A DNA stretch of 64,000 nucleotides from Archilochus colubris. Lineage: Eukaryota > Chordata > Aves > Apodiformes > Trochilidae. The stretch lies in contig CM041083.1 in assembly GCA_023079485.1 (NCBI GenBank), positions 144,660,052 to 144,724,051 on the forward strand. Direction: 5' to 3'. Numbering within the stretch: position 1 is the stretch's first letter; every line of letters begins with the position of its first letter. Made by a program: the position numbers and the translations under genes. Below the pieces are notes generated by a model. It saw nothing but the letters and a program-made list of their open reading frames with translations. It did not search any database and was not told the DNA's origin. Below are positions 1 through 11,552 of the stretch, piece by piece.

Positions 1-2248
1 CTCTCCTGCTCTTCTTCATCCTTCATCCCTTATTTTTCGATAAAAATGTTTTCAAGTGGTGTCAGTGAAAAACATGACTCCTCCACTGCTTGGCTGTGCT
101 CACTCATGTGTCATACTATATGAGAGAGACATGAGGAAAAACAGTGACAGTACCACCACATGGATAAAGTAGCCAGATTAAACTTGGGGAAAACGAAGCA
201 GAAAACAATTACAGACTTTCCATTATTACACAAGTACATGATGTAATAAAGTCCTTGCCCTCTCCCCACTTGGAGTCAGTGCCTGCAGTTCAATGGTCTG
301 TGAATTTTCTCTGTCATCTTTTTGAGGTCTATTTCTTTAATTTTTTGAAACAAAGAGTCATGTTGCAGAGGTGGCTACTGCTGGAGTACCTGTTGCCATT
401 TTCATTCCAGCAGTGTGGTTTGCAGCTTCTCTTGGTGGCACGTGGGACATCAGGAGTAGACAAAGACTCTTCTATGAAGTTAAGCAACACGTAATCATGT
501 ATGATGCAAAAATTCCATTCCATCCATTCCTCATTCGTAAGTTTTCCTGGCACAAATTTAAGCATGCTTGATATTGTGCACATATTACTTTTTTTCCAGA
601 ATAAATTTGCATCTTGCCACTGCTACAACTGCCATCTCGTTCCATTTCTCCTTGTACTGTATGCCTAATACATACATGATAAAGAGCTGGCTTAACAAAG
701 AATAATACTAAAATATTTCTGCAAATGAATGATGAGAAGAAAAAGAAAAAAATTAGAATATTTATTTTATGATCATATGAAAGAGAGAAATTTCCCGTAT
801 CTTTTATTGTCTATTTTCTGCATTAGGGAAAATTCAGATTTTGTGCAATATGTTAATACCGCTAAGCCAAATGTCATATAACATAACCAGAACTATATCC
901 TATTCCTTATTGCATTTGCATTCGGTAAGACATTATATTGATGCTTGTCTTTAACTAAAGAGACAGTATCTCTTTTTTTGAAAACATAGTAGATGAAGGC
1001 TGTCCTTCTGCACGCCATAATTCAAAGACAAAAACCAATAAAACATTAGAATAAAGTTTTAGTTCTATAGATGATGAAACCAAGCCATCAGCTGCCAAAG
1101 AATCTGTGGAAAAATAGATACAAACCAAACACAGACTTTCAAGAGATTCCTTCTTGAAGTTTAAAAATAATGTTATTCGAAGTGATTAAACATGAAAGAA
1201 TGAGAGCTGTGTTTCAACCAGCAGAGATGGTGGGTTTCATTTGGTACTTGATGTGGATCTCAGCTTATATAGTTATATCCTTCTATTAAAAAGTGAGGGC
1301 AAGGACATTGTCTTCTGCTCTCTATTTGTTACGATAAGGAATGTACTTTTTTGAAAATGTTGCCTCTCTGCACAGAAGAAGCTTATTGTGAGAGCTGAAG
1401 ACAACCCATGTGTGTGCACAGAAACTTACACAGTGAAACCTGTCTTAAGGGACTACTCAAAGCACAAGCAAAACTCATTTGTGAAGTAGAGGGAGCTTGC
1501 AGGAAAGGGAAACAAAGGGAATTTCAAGATCCATGTAAACAGACACCAAAGCAAGGGGTCTGTGAACGTGCCTGGTCCTTACTACAGCTTTCACTGTATA
1601 AATCTCATCAGTGCCAGAGCCCTGCAGTCAGCCCTGCTCAGGCAGGCTTTGAGCTAGGCTCAGAGTCCTGCTGACTTCAGAGGGGCTCTGTACAGGTACA
1701 GGCACACACACATACACACAAAAAAAAATTCACAGTAGCACATAGGTCTCAATTTGCTGTCCCATTGTCTTTACTCAGGAATTGCTCGTGGGCATACTGC
1801 ATTAATAGAGGATCATTGGGTTTAGCCCGAGCTGACCGAGTCTTAACAAGAGAATGGCAATGGCATATTAATGTTGAATGGTTCTAGTTTATTATCACTG
1901 TCTACTATTATGTTAATTTGGTGAAGGCGTGGTTTCAAAATTTAGCTAGGAACACAGAGGACAAACTAACAGAAACCTTATCATTGTGCAGATGAAATTA
2001 AATAGCCTTTCTGAGTAAAAAGAGGCTCTCCCATCTGCCAAGAGCTGTCAGAAAACAGTACTATAGAAAAGTTTTGGGAAAGAGTATGTTCAGTTCTGAG
2101 TATGATAGTTGTCATTGAAATTAGATTTTTGGATGGCAAATAGAGTACATACCATCTAAATTGAGAGATTTAATTTGCCAATATGTTCTGCAACCAATCT
2201 GAGCAATCAGGATTATGGAACAACTCTAAGTTTTCTTGTTTTTCTAGC

Positions 2249-2271
2249 TTTTTTTTTTTTTTTTTTTTTTT
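2249..2271. repeat. Poly-T run, 23 T
   Basis: An uninterrupted run of 23 T is visible. An (AAAC)n tract follows about 60 bp downstream. No retrotransposon body is attached to either tract. Confidence 0.9.
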
Positions 2272-2330
2272 ATGTTAACAAGCTTGATCTGTCCCTGGAA
2301 GGATAAGAAGGGAAAGAAAACAAAGCTAAA

Positions 2331-2353
2331 AACAAACAAACAAACAAACAAAC
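2331..2353. repeat. (AAAC)n microsatellite
   Basis: About six units of the tetranucleotide AAAC/CAAA in direct repeat, near-perfect. Confidence 0.9.
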
Positions 2354-4691
2354 AGCAAAAAACCCACAACACAATAGAGCTGGGCCATCTTGGAAAATTC
2401 ATCTGAGAAAGAAGCTATACTTCCTCAAAATCTAACAGAGATTAAAAAAAAAACAACCCGGGTGCATATATAGGTAGGTGTCTATAAAGAAATAGCTCTC
2501 TTTTGGAAGAGGCATAAATATATGTTCTCCACAATTAGTACAAATACCACATACCATAGAGTAAGACCACCCAAGGATAATACACATAAAATAAATAGGG
2601 GAAAATATCTGTATTTTATTCCTTACTACGTACTGTGAATCACCAGGTAGAATTTCTCAACAGCAATATATTTTGTAATAAGAAAAGTAAAAAACTTGGG
2701 GGGAAAGGACATATTTGGTTAATCATTCCACCATCTTGTCCCCTATAAGCTTAATTATTATCCTTCTGAATCTTTAATTCAAATCCTTGACTTTTTCAGA
2801 ACATTTCCAGCACACACCCCATCCCTGCAGTCCCAGTGGGTATCAGTAGCACAGAAGACCTCAGTCATGGGTCCTAAGGGACAAAGTCCATTCAAAGCAC
2901 TGGCTGGTCATCAGCACTTCAGTCTAATCCTTAGATGCATTCATTTTCCTAATGCCACGTTGGTGTCTTGTATATACACAAAGTGACTCAGTTTCCTCTT
3001 CAGGAGGGACTGGACTTGTCTTGGTCACACCTTCAGTCTTGGTCAGGCCCCATTACACAGGTCAGAGCAACCACTTTAAATGCCATTTATGAACTGACCC
3101 CCTTGAAACAACAGAAATAGGATTAAAATGATAGACATGCTTTGCACCAAGCCCTTTGAGTAAGGGTGAAGATTTTACCATCTGTGTTTGTCTTCAAATC
3201 CTTTTTCTATTCTCAAGCAAAGGACTCTCAGCAGAAGGGATGAGGGGTTTGGCAACAAATTGCTGTGAAATCTCTCTGTGGCAGTTCAGACATTACTCCT
3301 CCCAGCTGCCCCCCTGTGTGATTTTGACAGGATTTATTGTCCCAGAAAAAGATAAGTATAAAATAAGACATGATGTTCCACTCCAGTGGAAAATGAGGGG
3401 CATTTGGGTGAGATGCCAACTGAGACATCTGTGACACAGGCACACATACATACCTTTCCATCCAGTCTTTAGCAGTGGGGAAAATTAAAGACAAAAGAAG
3501 GATATTTTATGTCAAAGGATTAAAGCAGGCAGCAGAAGGAAATAATATCTTGATACACAGCTGCAAGATTTATTTGAAGATATCTTTAGTCAGGACAACA
3601 CTGAGCATTGCAACTCCAAATTTTCATGTATCTTCTAGAGTGGTGAATACACACCTCTGGATTAATCTGGATGAAGTGTAATACACATTAGAATTTGGTG
3701 CTATAAAAAGAGAATCTGCTGAGGAAAGTGCCACCTAAGTCAGTGGCCTAAACTGAGCACTGGCTTTTTTTAACCCTGCCATCTCAGAGTTGTTCTCTCA
3801 GCATCCAGTACCTATCTCCACCGGGAATTACATTTCTGAAGTTTTTTGCTAGGCTTAAGCTCCTAGACTGTTTTGTTTGTTTGTTTGCTTTGGTTTGTTT
3901 TGTTTTTCATGAAATGGGGATGAACAATGAAATAATAACAAAATACCAACTAGAACGCAGTGATTATGTTTCCTGTGAATGTACATCTGTCTGCTCTCTA
4001 TTCAGCATGCTATTCCTTACTGAAGGAGAAAGGCAAAATGTTTCTATCTGTTTCTTTTCTGGTGTTCCTTCAGGGGGCACAAATTAGTGAACTATTAATT
4101 GGCCTCGTAAAAATATGGAAAGTCTGGTTACTGCACACGGAAGGGACAGAAATGCTCTTGTCCTCTCCTGAAGAGCGCTATCACATTATATATTAGCAGT
4201 CAATAAACCAGTAGCATTACCTAATTTTGACAGCACTATTATAACTTTCACGGGGAATACAGGATTTCAACCAAGTTTGCTCAGTTCTAATTATTTCATT
4301 TGACGGTGAAGAGCACCTAGCACTTTACAGGACCAAGTTGCTATGTGGCAGTGGTATTTAACTATTGTCAGCTACTTATAAGCTCTCTAGGAAAATTGAA
4401 AAGAAAACGAAAGAAATCTTATGTCCATTGGAAGATATCAGGCCTGTGAACAATGGGGAAAATGGTCACTGGTTTCAGGGTTTTTTTAAATTTTATTTTG
4501 AAGAAGAGCAGCAAATACAAAGCCAGAAGGAAAGAAATATATCTTTTCTGTCTCTCCATTCCTTCCCTCCCCTCAGCCTTCCCTATCTCTGACAGTCACC
4601 AGTCTGACCTATGACATATTTTTGCCTTAGTAGCCCTCTGAAAAATGAAATGCATGTGATAAGATGTAATGCTCTCTTAAAGTTTTCTCCT

Positions 4692-4775
4692 TATAGAAAA
4701 GAGAAAAAACAAAACAAAACAAAAAAAACAACCCATACAAAATAAAAAAACAAAAAAATCAAAACAAAATATTTA
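4692..4775. repeat. A-rich (AAAAC)n low-complexity tract
   Basis: Strongly A-biased sequence with irregular AAAAC and AAAAAC units. Low complexity only. Confidence 0.8.
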
Positions 4776-5648
4776 TTTTTTCATTCACAGAGAGATGTTA
4801 TCTGTCCACTGAATTCAATAGGACTCATGCTTTTAATTTAGATGGAACTAGGATTAATGCCATGGATTAAAACCTGCCATTTTCAGTGCATGTTCTTCCT
4901 CTAAATTCAAGGAGGAATTGGAAAGCCCAAGGTCCCTTTGAGCACATGTAAACTCACATGGATAAGATAAATACACATGCGAATAGCTGAAAGACTGAAA
5001 TGTTCCAAAGGTTTGTCCAAGTAGTTGGTCAATAAGCTGCAGCTCTATGCAAAAGTCATGTTGAGCCAAAGCTTTGAGCTTTGATTTGATAGACCTTTCT
5101 TTTTCTGAAATCTAAGAAGCTTAATTCAGGGTTTGAATATGCAAAAACTTACACAGGATTATAAATACAAGAAGAAATACTGGAAAAAATGACAATACTT
5201 TTCACTCTTACAAGTGAAAATTAAAGAATTCTGATAATTGCATTTTTTTATTATTAATCCTTAATGACAATTTATTTATGTAGTTCTTCAGAAGCTGCTG
5301 GGTTTCATTTGTTCATTTTCCTTTGTTTTGTTCAAAACTAGAGTTTCGACCTTTTAAAGATTCATATTGAACTATGCAGCTACAAATTACATGCTTATGT
5401 TAACAGATTTGCAATTAAAATTATTCTACTCTTCTGTTATTCCCAAACTGTATCAACAAAAAGCTCATGTTAACAGCAAATTTGATTAACTGTGTTTACT
5501 CGTATTTCCTTTTGCTTTTTTTTTTTCCTTTCATCAGAGTTAAGGACTGGATTTTATTTGAATGGGCTAAACTGGCATCAGTGTTTTTTAAATATATGGA
5601 ATGTCCTATGATTCTTAGTACTGAAAAGAGGGCTACGTGGTCCTGTCA

Positions 5649-5702
5649 GAAAAAAAGAAAAAGAAAAAAAAAAACAGGAAAAGAAAAAAATAAGAAAAAA
5701 AG
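5649..5702. repeat. Purine A-rich (AAAAG)n tract
   Basis: Irregular AAAAAG units on +. A short frame crosses it only because AAA and AAG/GAA codons contain no stops. Confidence 0.8.
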
Positions 5703-6244
5703 GCTGTAAATTGTAATAATATATTACATATTGTATTATTATAGCAACTTTAGTTAAGCAACTAATGCTAACTTTAATTTTTTACAGAGAACTTTGATGA
5801 AATAATTTATTACAATGACTCACAGAAAAACTTGTTTTCAAAATAGCAGGAGAAACTGTTGAAGATTGTGAAAAAATACTAAAAATAATGCTCTACTAAG
5901 AATAAATTTAAAGATGCAAACAGTGAGTCTGACTTTTTGGACACTAGGGATTTGTGAATGAAATTAAACCCAAGGTATTGGGGGGGATAATGATTTTAAA
6001 CAAATATTAAATTTATACAAATTACCTTTTTCCTCAAAATAAAAACAAATAAAAAGAAAAAGAAAAAACAAACAAAAAACCCCACATGTGTTCTGAACTG
6101 GACTGCAGGTACCTATTTTATAAAATGCCTATGCCAAAAATATAAATAATGAGGTAATTTTCTCATATTCAACTGGTTTCCCAGACTGTGCTGTGTAACT
6201 TAGCATCAGTACTTTAAAGCTGTTCGTATTTGATGTTCATTATT

Positions 6245-7209
6245 GTCCAGTTCTGTTCAATATCTTTATTGATGATTTAGATGAGGGGATTGAGTTCATC
6301 ATCAGCAAATTTGCAGATGACATGAAGCTGGGGGGGAGTGTGGATCAGCTGGAAGGCAGGAGGGCTCTGCAGAGGGACCTGGACAGACTGGAGAGTTGGG
6401 CTGATTCCAACGGGATGAGGTTCAACACAGCCAAGTGTCGGGTCTTGCACTTTGGCCACAACAACCCTGGAGATGGGGAGCTCCAGGCTGGGCACAGAGT
6501 GGCTGAGAGCAGCCAGACAGAAAGGGACCTGGGAGTCTGGATTGACAGGAAGCTGAACATGAGCCAGCAGTGTGCCCAGGTGGCCAAGAAGGCCAATGGC
6601 ATCCTTGCCTGTATCAGGAACAGCGTGGCCAGCAGGTCCAAGGAAGTGATTCTGCCCTGGTGAGGCCACACCTCAAGTCCTGTGTCCAGTTCTGGGCCCC
6701 TCAGTTCAGGAAGGAGACTGACGTGCTGGAGAGGGTCGAAAGGAGGACAACCACACTGGTGAAGGGACTCAAGCACAGATCCTATGAGGAGAGGCTGAGG
6801 GAGCTGGGGGTGTTCAGCCTGGAGAAGGGGAGGCTCAGAGGAGACCTCATCACTCTCTACAACTATCTGAAAAGAGGTTGTAGCCAGGTGGGGGTTGGTC
6901 TCTTTTGCCAGGCAACTCTCAGCAAGACAAGAGGGCATGGTCTTAAGTTGTGCCAGGGGAGGTTTAGGTTGGACATTAGAAAGAATTTCTTTACTGGACA
7001 TTAGAAAGAATTTCTTTACTGAGAGGCTGATCAAGCATTGGAATGGGATGCCCCAGGAAGTAGTGGATTCTCCATCCCTGGAGATATTTAAAAAGAGACT
7101 GGATGTGGCACTCAGTGCCATGGTCTAGTAACTGCAGCAGTAGTGGATCAAGGGTTGGACTTGATGATCTCTGAGGTCCCTTCCAACCCAGCCAATTCTA
7201 TGATTCTAT
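6245..7209 (+). mobile_element. CR1 LINE copy, 5'-truncated, + strand
   Basis: This is the 3' part of a CR1 non-LTR retrotransposon, beginning inside the reverse-transcriptase (RT) coding region. It opens with the conserved block encoding FNIFIDDL and then the RT catalytic motif region, read as SKFADDMKL, so both aspartates of F-x-D-D are kept. The CR1 C-terminal region follows, with [15 protein letters not shown] and [12 protein letters not shown]. The frame is then broken by frameshifts and a premature stop near 6661. It ends in the CR1 3' region and the tail TTCTATGATTCTAT at 7196-7209. A 25-bp tandem duplication lies at 6971-7020. The 5' truncation is typical of CR1 target-primed insertion, and I saw no target-site duplication, also typical for CR1. 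It is not an active copy. The subfamily looks the same as the copies at 11.6 and 48.3 kb, because their 3' ends share the CCATGGCACTGAGTGCCA-type block. Confidence 0.96.
6971..7020 (+). repeat. 25-bp perfect tandem duplication inside CR1
   Basis: The 25-bp unit starting GGACATTAGAAAGAATTTCT occurs twice without a spacer at 6971-6995 and 6996-7020, and the two units are identical. The related CR1 copy at 48.3 kb has this segment once, so the second unit is a local duplication and not part of the element. Confidence 0.95.
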
Positions 7210-8530
7210 ATCAGATTTCTTATGAAGGGAATAAAAGTACAAGAAACTAAAATAAGAATCTAGAAACAAAAATTAATTTTTAGATTATGTGTAATTCAAA
7301 TTTCAGTGGTGTGACATCTACAAAAATATGTGTTTAGTGATTACCCATGGGACATCCAATAGTTTACAAATACATGCACATGGTATTAGATATTTGTGTC
7401 TAGTCACATGTGGATTGATTGTTGCCAAAAGGGCTTGGTAACAAAAGACAGTTCAAAGGGGTAAGTATAAAGATGCTTACAAGTCAGACTTCAAATGTTT
7501 TAGGAATTCTTTTAAGTGACAGTAAATGATGGCAATGCATCTGTGGAAACCAATGCTGACCCTCCTGATAAGATGAGCCAAAATATAGTGAAGTCAGATT
7601 TACGTACTCCAGCCAACAACAGGTGAAAATAAAAACTCACTTGTAACAGTCCAAGCCATACATATGGTGAGGAAATAAGTCAAAAGTCTCACTGTTTCCT
7701 CACAGCCCTATCAGGTGTCTGAGATCTCTACGTACACCTTCATAGCCATCCATCTTTTAGACCTAAACACCTGCTTGTACAGGTGCACGTAATGGGTGAA
7801 TGAAGTCCACCCTGAGTGTTCTGTTTCAGTATACAGATTTATTCCAAACTTCTTTTGCATGCCAGAATGGTTTGAAGACAGATTTCCCCTTCCGTTAACA
7901 GCTTCACACACTGTGAATGAGAGTAATTTCACTGACTCAGTAGATAAATAGCAGTGGACCAGCAATATCAGTTCATCATTAAGCCACTGATTTCTTAGGA
8001 GGATGTGTGAGGCCCTGACTTCATTTCAAACCTGTGGTCAAATTCTCCCTGTCTTCAACAATATCAGAGTTTCATTTTATGTATGCAACATTATCAGTCC
8101 TGAAGTAAATGCCAGTTGTGTGGTTCCTTTTTTAAGAAAAATTTTTTAGAGCACAGAATGAAAAATTTTCTTGGGCTGGCCATTATTCACATGGGGATGA
8201 GAAGAAGGAAACAGAGTAGATGTGAACTAAAATAAAAATCATTAAACTTTTGATATAGATATCATGTTATTTCAAGAAGCCCAACTTTTTTTTTTCTTTA
8301 TATCTTCCATCTTCTCTAGTTTGAGCTGTTGCTCTTTTATCAATAAACTTCATGTGGCTACACTTATTTCTATTCTAGACTGAAAGTGGTGGACTATGTT
8401 CAAAAAAGCAAGGCATTTACCAGACCAAGCAAGTAATTATCTATTTTAGCCTGTGTTCTTTGCTTCCACCCACTTAACCTATGGAGTAACTTCTTGGTTA
8501 CTCTGCCCACCTGCTTAATGTCCCCTGAGG
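7210..8530. other. Non-coding spacer between CR1 copies
   Basis: AT-rich single-copy DNA. A short minus-strand frame near 7.7-8.0 kb (84 codons) is within chance length and unrecognised. I see nothing else. Confidence 0.55.
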
Positions 8531-9075
8531 ATAGAATCAGAGACTCATAGAATGGTTTAGGTTGGAAGGAACCTTTAAAGATCATCTAGGGCAACTCTAG
8601 TGCAACACCTTCCACTAAGTCATATTGCTCAGTCACGTTCAGCATGATCTTGAACACTTTCTATGATGCCAACTTTCCTTGGCAATGTGTTCTACTGTCT
8701 CACCACCCTCATCATAAAAAAATTCTTCCTCATACTCATTCTAAAGCTATCCTCATTCAGTTTAAAACCATTGCTCCTTGTACCATCACTGCAGGACTCA
8801 TAAAAATCTCTCTCCATCTTGCTTATGAACTTCCTTATAAATTAAAAGGCAACAGTAACTACTATCCTGACCCTTCTCTCAGGTGAACAATGCCAACTCT
8901 TTCAACCTCTCTGTACAGGAGGTTCTACAACTCTTCTTGGCCTTCCTCTGAACTCTCTCCAACATGTCCTTCTTATGTTGGGGGACCCAAAACTGAAGAC
9001 AGAACTCCAGGGGGGTTTACATGAGAGCAGAGTAGCAGGAGAGAATCGCCTCCCATGACCTGCTGGTCACTCTGG
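8531..9075 (-). mobile_element. CR1 LINE fragment, - strand, old and diverged
   Basis: Read on +, it opens with the reversed CR1 tail (ATAGAATCAGAGACTCATAG) and the block TGGTTTAGGTTGGAAGGAAC. The degenerate 3' region of CR1 follows, up to the segment encoding the 'CPVLGSPNIRRTCWR'-like part, recognisable by its similarity to the next copy. Many substitutions and small indels remove any reading frame, so this is an old insertion. It is 5'-truncated at about 9075. The exact 5' boundary is uncertain by some tens of bases. Confidence 0.9.
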
Positions 9076-9284
9076 CATATAAAGAATGACAAAAAATATT
9101 TCCCAAATAAACCAGAAGCTGGTTCAAGAATTTAGTATTTTTTTTACATTATGAAAATTAGTTGTAATTTTGAATTGTTTCAGGTGTTGGGATTTTTATC
9201 ACCATTCTAAAGGCATCCTCTACTACTACTAAAACTAATTTTCCAGACAACCCTGGAAAATCACTTGTCTTCATAAGATGACCT
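9076..9284. other. Short spacer between two CR1 fragments
   Basis: AT-rich DNA that I do not recognise separates two CR1 fragments lying in the same orientation. Confidence 0.5.
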
Positions 9285-10035
9285 TAGAATCACAGGAATC
9301 ATAGAATTATAGAATGGTTTGGGATGGAAGGAACCTTGAAGATCATCCAGTTCCAATCCCCCTGCAATGGGCAGGGACACCTCCCATGAGGACAGGTTGC
9401 TCAAAGCCCCATCCAACGTGGTCTTGAACACTTCCAAGGAGGAGACAGCCACAACTTCCCAGTTTCACCTGTTCCAGTGTCTCCCCACCTTCACAGTGAA
9501 GAATTTCCTCCTAATATCTCATCTAATTCCATGCTAATCTAGTTTAAAGTCAATCCTCCTTGTCCAATTGCTACACGCCCTTGTAAAAAGTCCCTCCACA
9601 TCTTTCTTGTAGGTTCCCTTCTGATACTGAAATGTTACTAGAGGGTGTCCACAAAGCTTTCTTTTCTCCAGGCTGGGCAGCCCCAACCTTCTCAGTCTGT
9701 CTTCATAGGGGAGGTGCTCCAGCCCTCTGATCATCTTTGTGGCTCTCCTCTGGACTCCTTCCAAGAGTTCCATGTCTTTCTTGTGTAGGGACCCAAGAAC
9801 TGGACAGAGTGCTCCAGATGAGGTCACACAACAGTGATGTAGAGGAGGAGAATCACCTCCCTTGACCTGCTAACCACGCTTCTTTTGATGCAGCCCAGGA
9901 TATGGCTGGCTTTCTAAGCTGCCAAGACACACTGCTGGCTGTCAAGCTTCTCATCAACCAACACCCCCAAGTCATATTCCCCAGGCTTTTCTGAATTGTT
10001 TCTTCACCCAACCTGTAATTGTGTGCAGGACTGTC
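9285..10035 (-). mobile_element. CR1 LINE fragment, - strand
   Basis: Starts on + with TAGAATCACAGGAATCATAG, the reversed CR1 tail, then TTTGGGATGGAAGGAACC. On the minus strand a 97-codon frame (9827-9534) keeps the C-terminal CR1 region, with [20 protein letters not shown] followed by DRLRRLGL. The upstream part, about 9830-10035 on +, matches the CR1 segment that follows the RT core. The copy is 5'-truncated and cannot be functional. It carries the GGAAGGAACCTTGAAGATCAT 3' form, so it belongs to an older CR1 group than the copies at 6.2, 11.6 and 48.3 kb. The 5' end is approximate. Confidence 0.92.
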
Positions 10036-11552
10036 CAGTCTTCTTGTTTTTAATAAAACGTTGCTCTGAGATTATATACCTTATTGAAACCAAAACAAAC
10101 CAAGGCAAAGCAAAAAACAAGCAAATAAAAAAAAAACAAAAAAAAAAATCAGAAAAACATGCATCAAAAAGCTGCTTCTTAACTTAAAAATACATAATTC
10201 ATGTTACAACTCTACAGCAAATGAGTGCACTAGATTATTTTTTTCTGAGTTATAAAGAATTGGAATTTGGAAATAAAGAAAAAAGGAAAATAATCTCTGT
10301 TATATTAAATAGATTAAAAATACGGTGAAATTTTTGTAGTCTTACAACAGGAACTGGGTGTTGGCAATGACAAGGAGTCATAATAAACTTCCTTTGAATG
10401 ATCCAAATTATACAATAGTAGAAATACACTTTTATTAACAATATAAACTTTATTATGAACACTTTTATATTAACGCGTGGAAAAATCTATGTCAGCACTG
10501 TGCACTGTGTATTCCTAGTTTGTAAAAAAAATTTATAATTATACATTTTCTTAAAGAAGTCATGATTGTGACACCATTATAAAAATTCAAGTCTTCCACA
10601 TAGAGCTGTAAAATGCAGCCTTGCAAAACAACAGAATGTATATTAGAACTTCATCCAAACTCTGAGTGTTTTGAAATATCAAATTATACATGGAAGTCAT
10701 ATCACATAAAATTTAGACTTGTGACTTTAAAAAAACTGAATATTTATCTCATGTTTTTAGGGAAATGGAAAGAAACTGGCACCATGGCTGGTTTTGTACT
10801 GAGGCACCCAACCAGCTCAAATCCTCTAGATCCTAAATCCAGTTGTATAATTAATTCCAACCACTTTTACAGAATACAGTAGGATCAGAGATAGTCTGAC
10901 TTGTCCGCAATTAACCATTCTGGAAATTTTTGACCTCATAATCCCTATCATGTGGTTCTTGGCTTCAGCAATGTTACATATAGGTAAATTTTGGTTATTC
11001 AGGGGGTTGATATACTGAGCAGGATAAATCCTGCTACCTTCAAAAAGTAACTCTATGCTCTATGAATGTTTTTCAGATTTTATTAGTTTCATGGGTTTGG
11101 GAGTGGAGTTTTTTCAGCTTATCATTATAACATGAAGTGTCACGTATATCGATATTTTATCTCACAAAAGCACAAAATATGGATCAAAAGTTCATCTTCA
11201 ACCAGAGCACTGGATTCAGCAGTAACACTCAAAATATATTCCCTTTGAATTTACATAATATTTTGTTTAAAGCAATGATGCCCATGAAAAATGTTCCATA
11301 GATCTGAACAGTCTATTTCACAATAAATCTTAACATGTAGATATAGCGAATTTAATTTCTCTTTTAGGTCCTGTAGTGTGTGCAGTTGAATCAAAGACCT
11401 AGAGTTTAACAACTTCTTCTGCTCTCGGTAATCTGGCAACCAAAATACCCATTTAGGTGTTTATGTTACCATTTGTAACTCAGATCTCATTTTGCTCCTT
11501 GAGAGATGTGTCAAATTTTAGAACTTAAATAATTACTTTCTACCCTAAATAG
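10036..11552. other. AT-rich non-coding stretch
   Basis: Holds an A-rich tract at 10086-10152 and otherwise AT-rich DNA without recognisable features. Frames of 60-90 codons match nothing I know. Confidence 0.55.
10086..10152. repeat. A-rich (AAAAC)n low-complexity tract
   Basis: Irregular A-runs split by single C or G. It abuts the truncated 5' end of the minus-strand CR1 copy, but is not its 3' tail because that end lies at 9285. Confidence 0.75.

Larger units (their letters stand above)
1..6244. other. AT-rich non-coding stretch with simple repeats
   Basis: No gene, RNA gene or transposon is recognisable here. Reading frames on both strands stay under 95 codons, as expected by chance in AT-rich DNA, and none has residues I can tie to a family. 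The stretch holds several A-rich or T-rich low-complexity tracts, listed separately. A TATA-like TATAAAA at 3702-3708 has no supporting downstream signal. Confidence 0.6.

Noticed and set aside
3702..3708. TATAAAA element as a promoter
   Set aside because: TATA-like words are frequent in AT-rich DNA. No initiator, CpG enrichment or downstream frame supports it.
5715..5742. TAATAATA ... TATTATTA inverted repeat
   Set aside because: Arms of pure A and T in AT-rich DNA arise easily by chance.
6277..7121. Minus-strand frames of 258 and 130 codons over 6.3-7.1 kb
   Set aside because: They are the antisense of the + strand CR1 RT region. CR1 codon composition leaves the opposite strand open.
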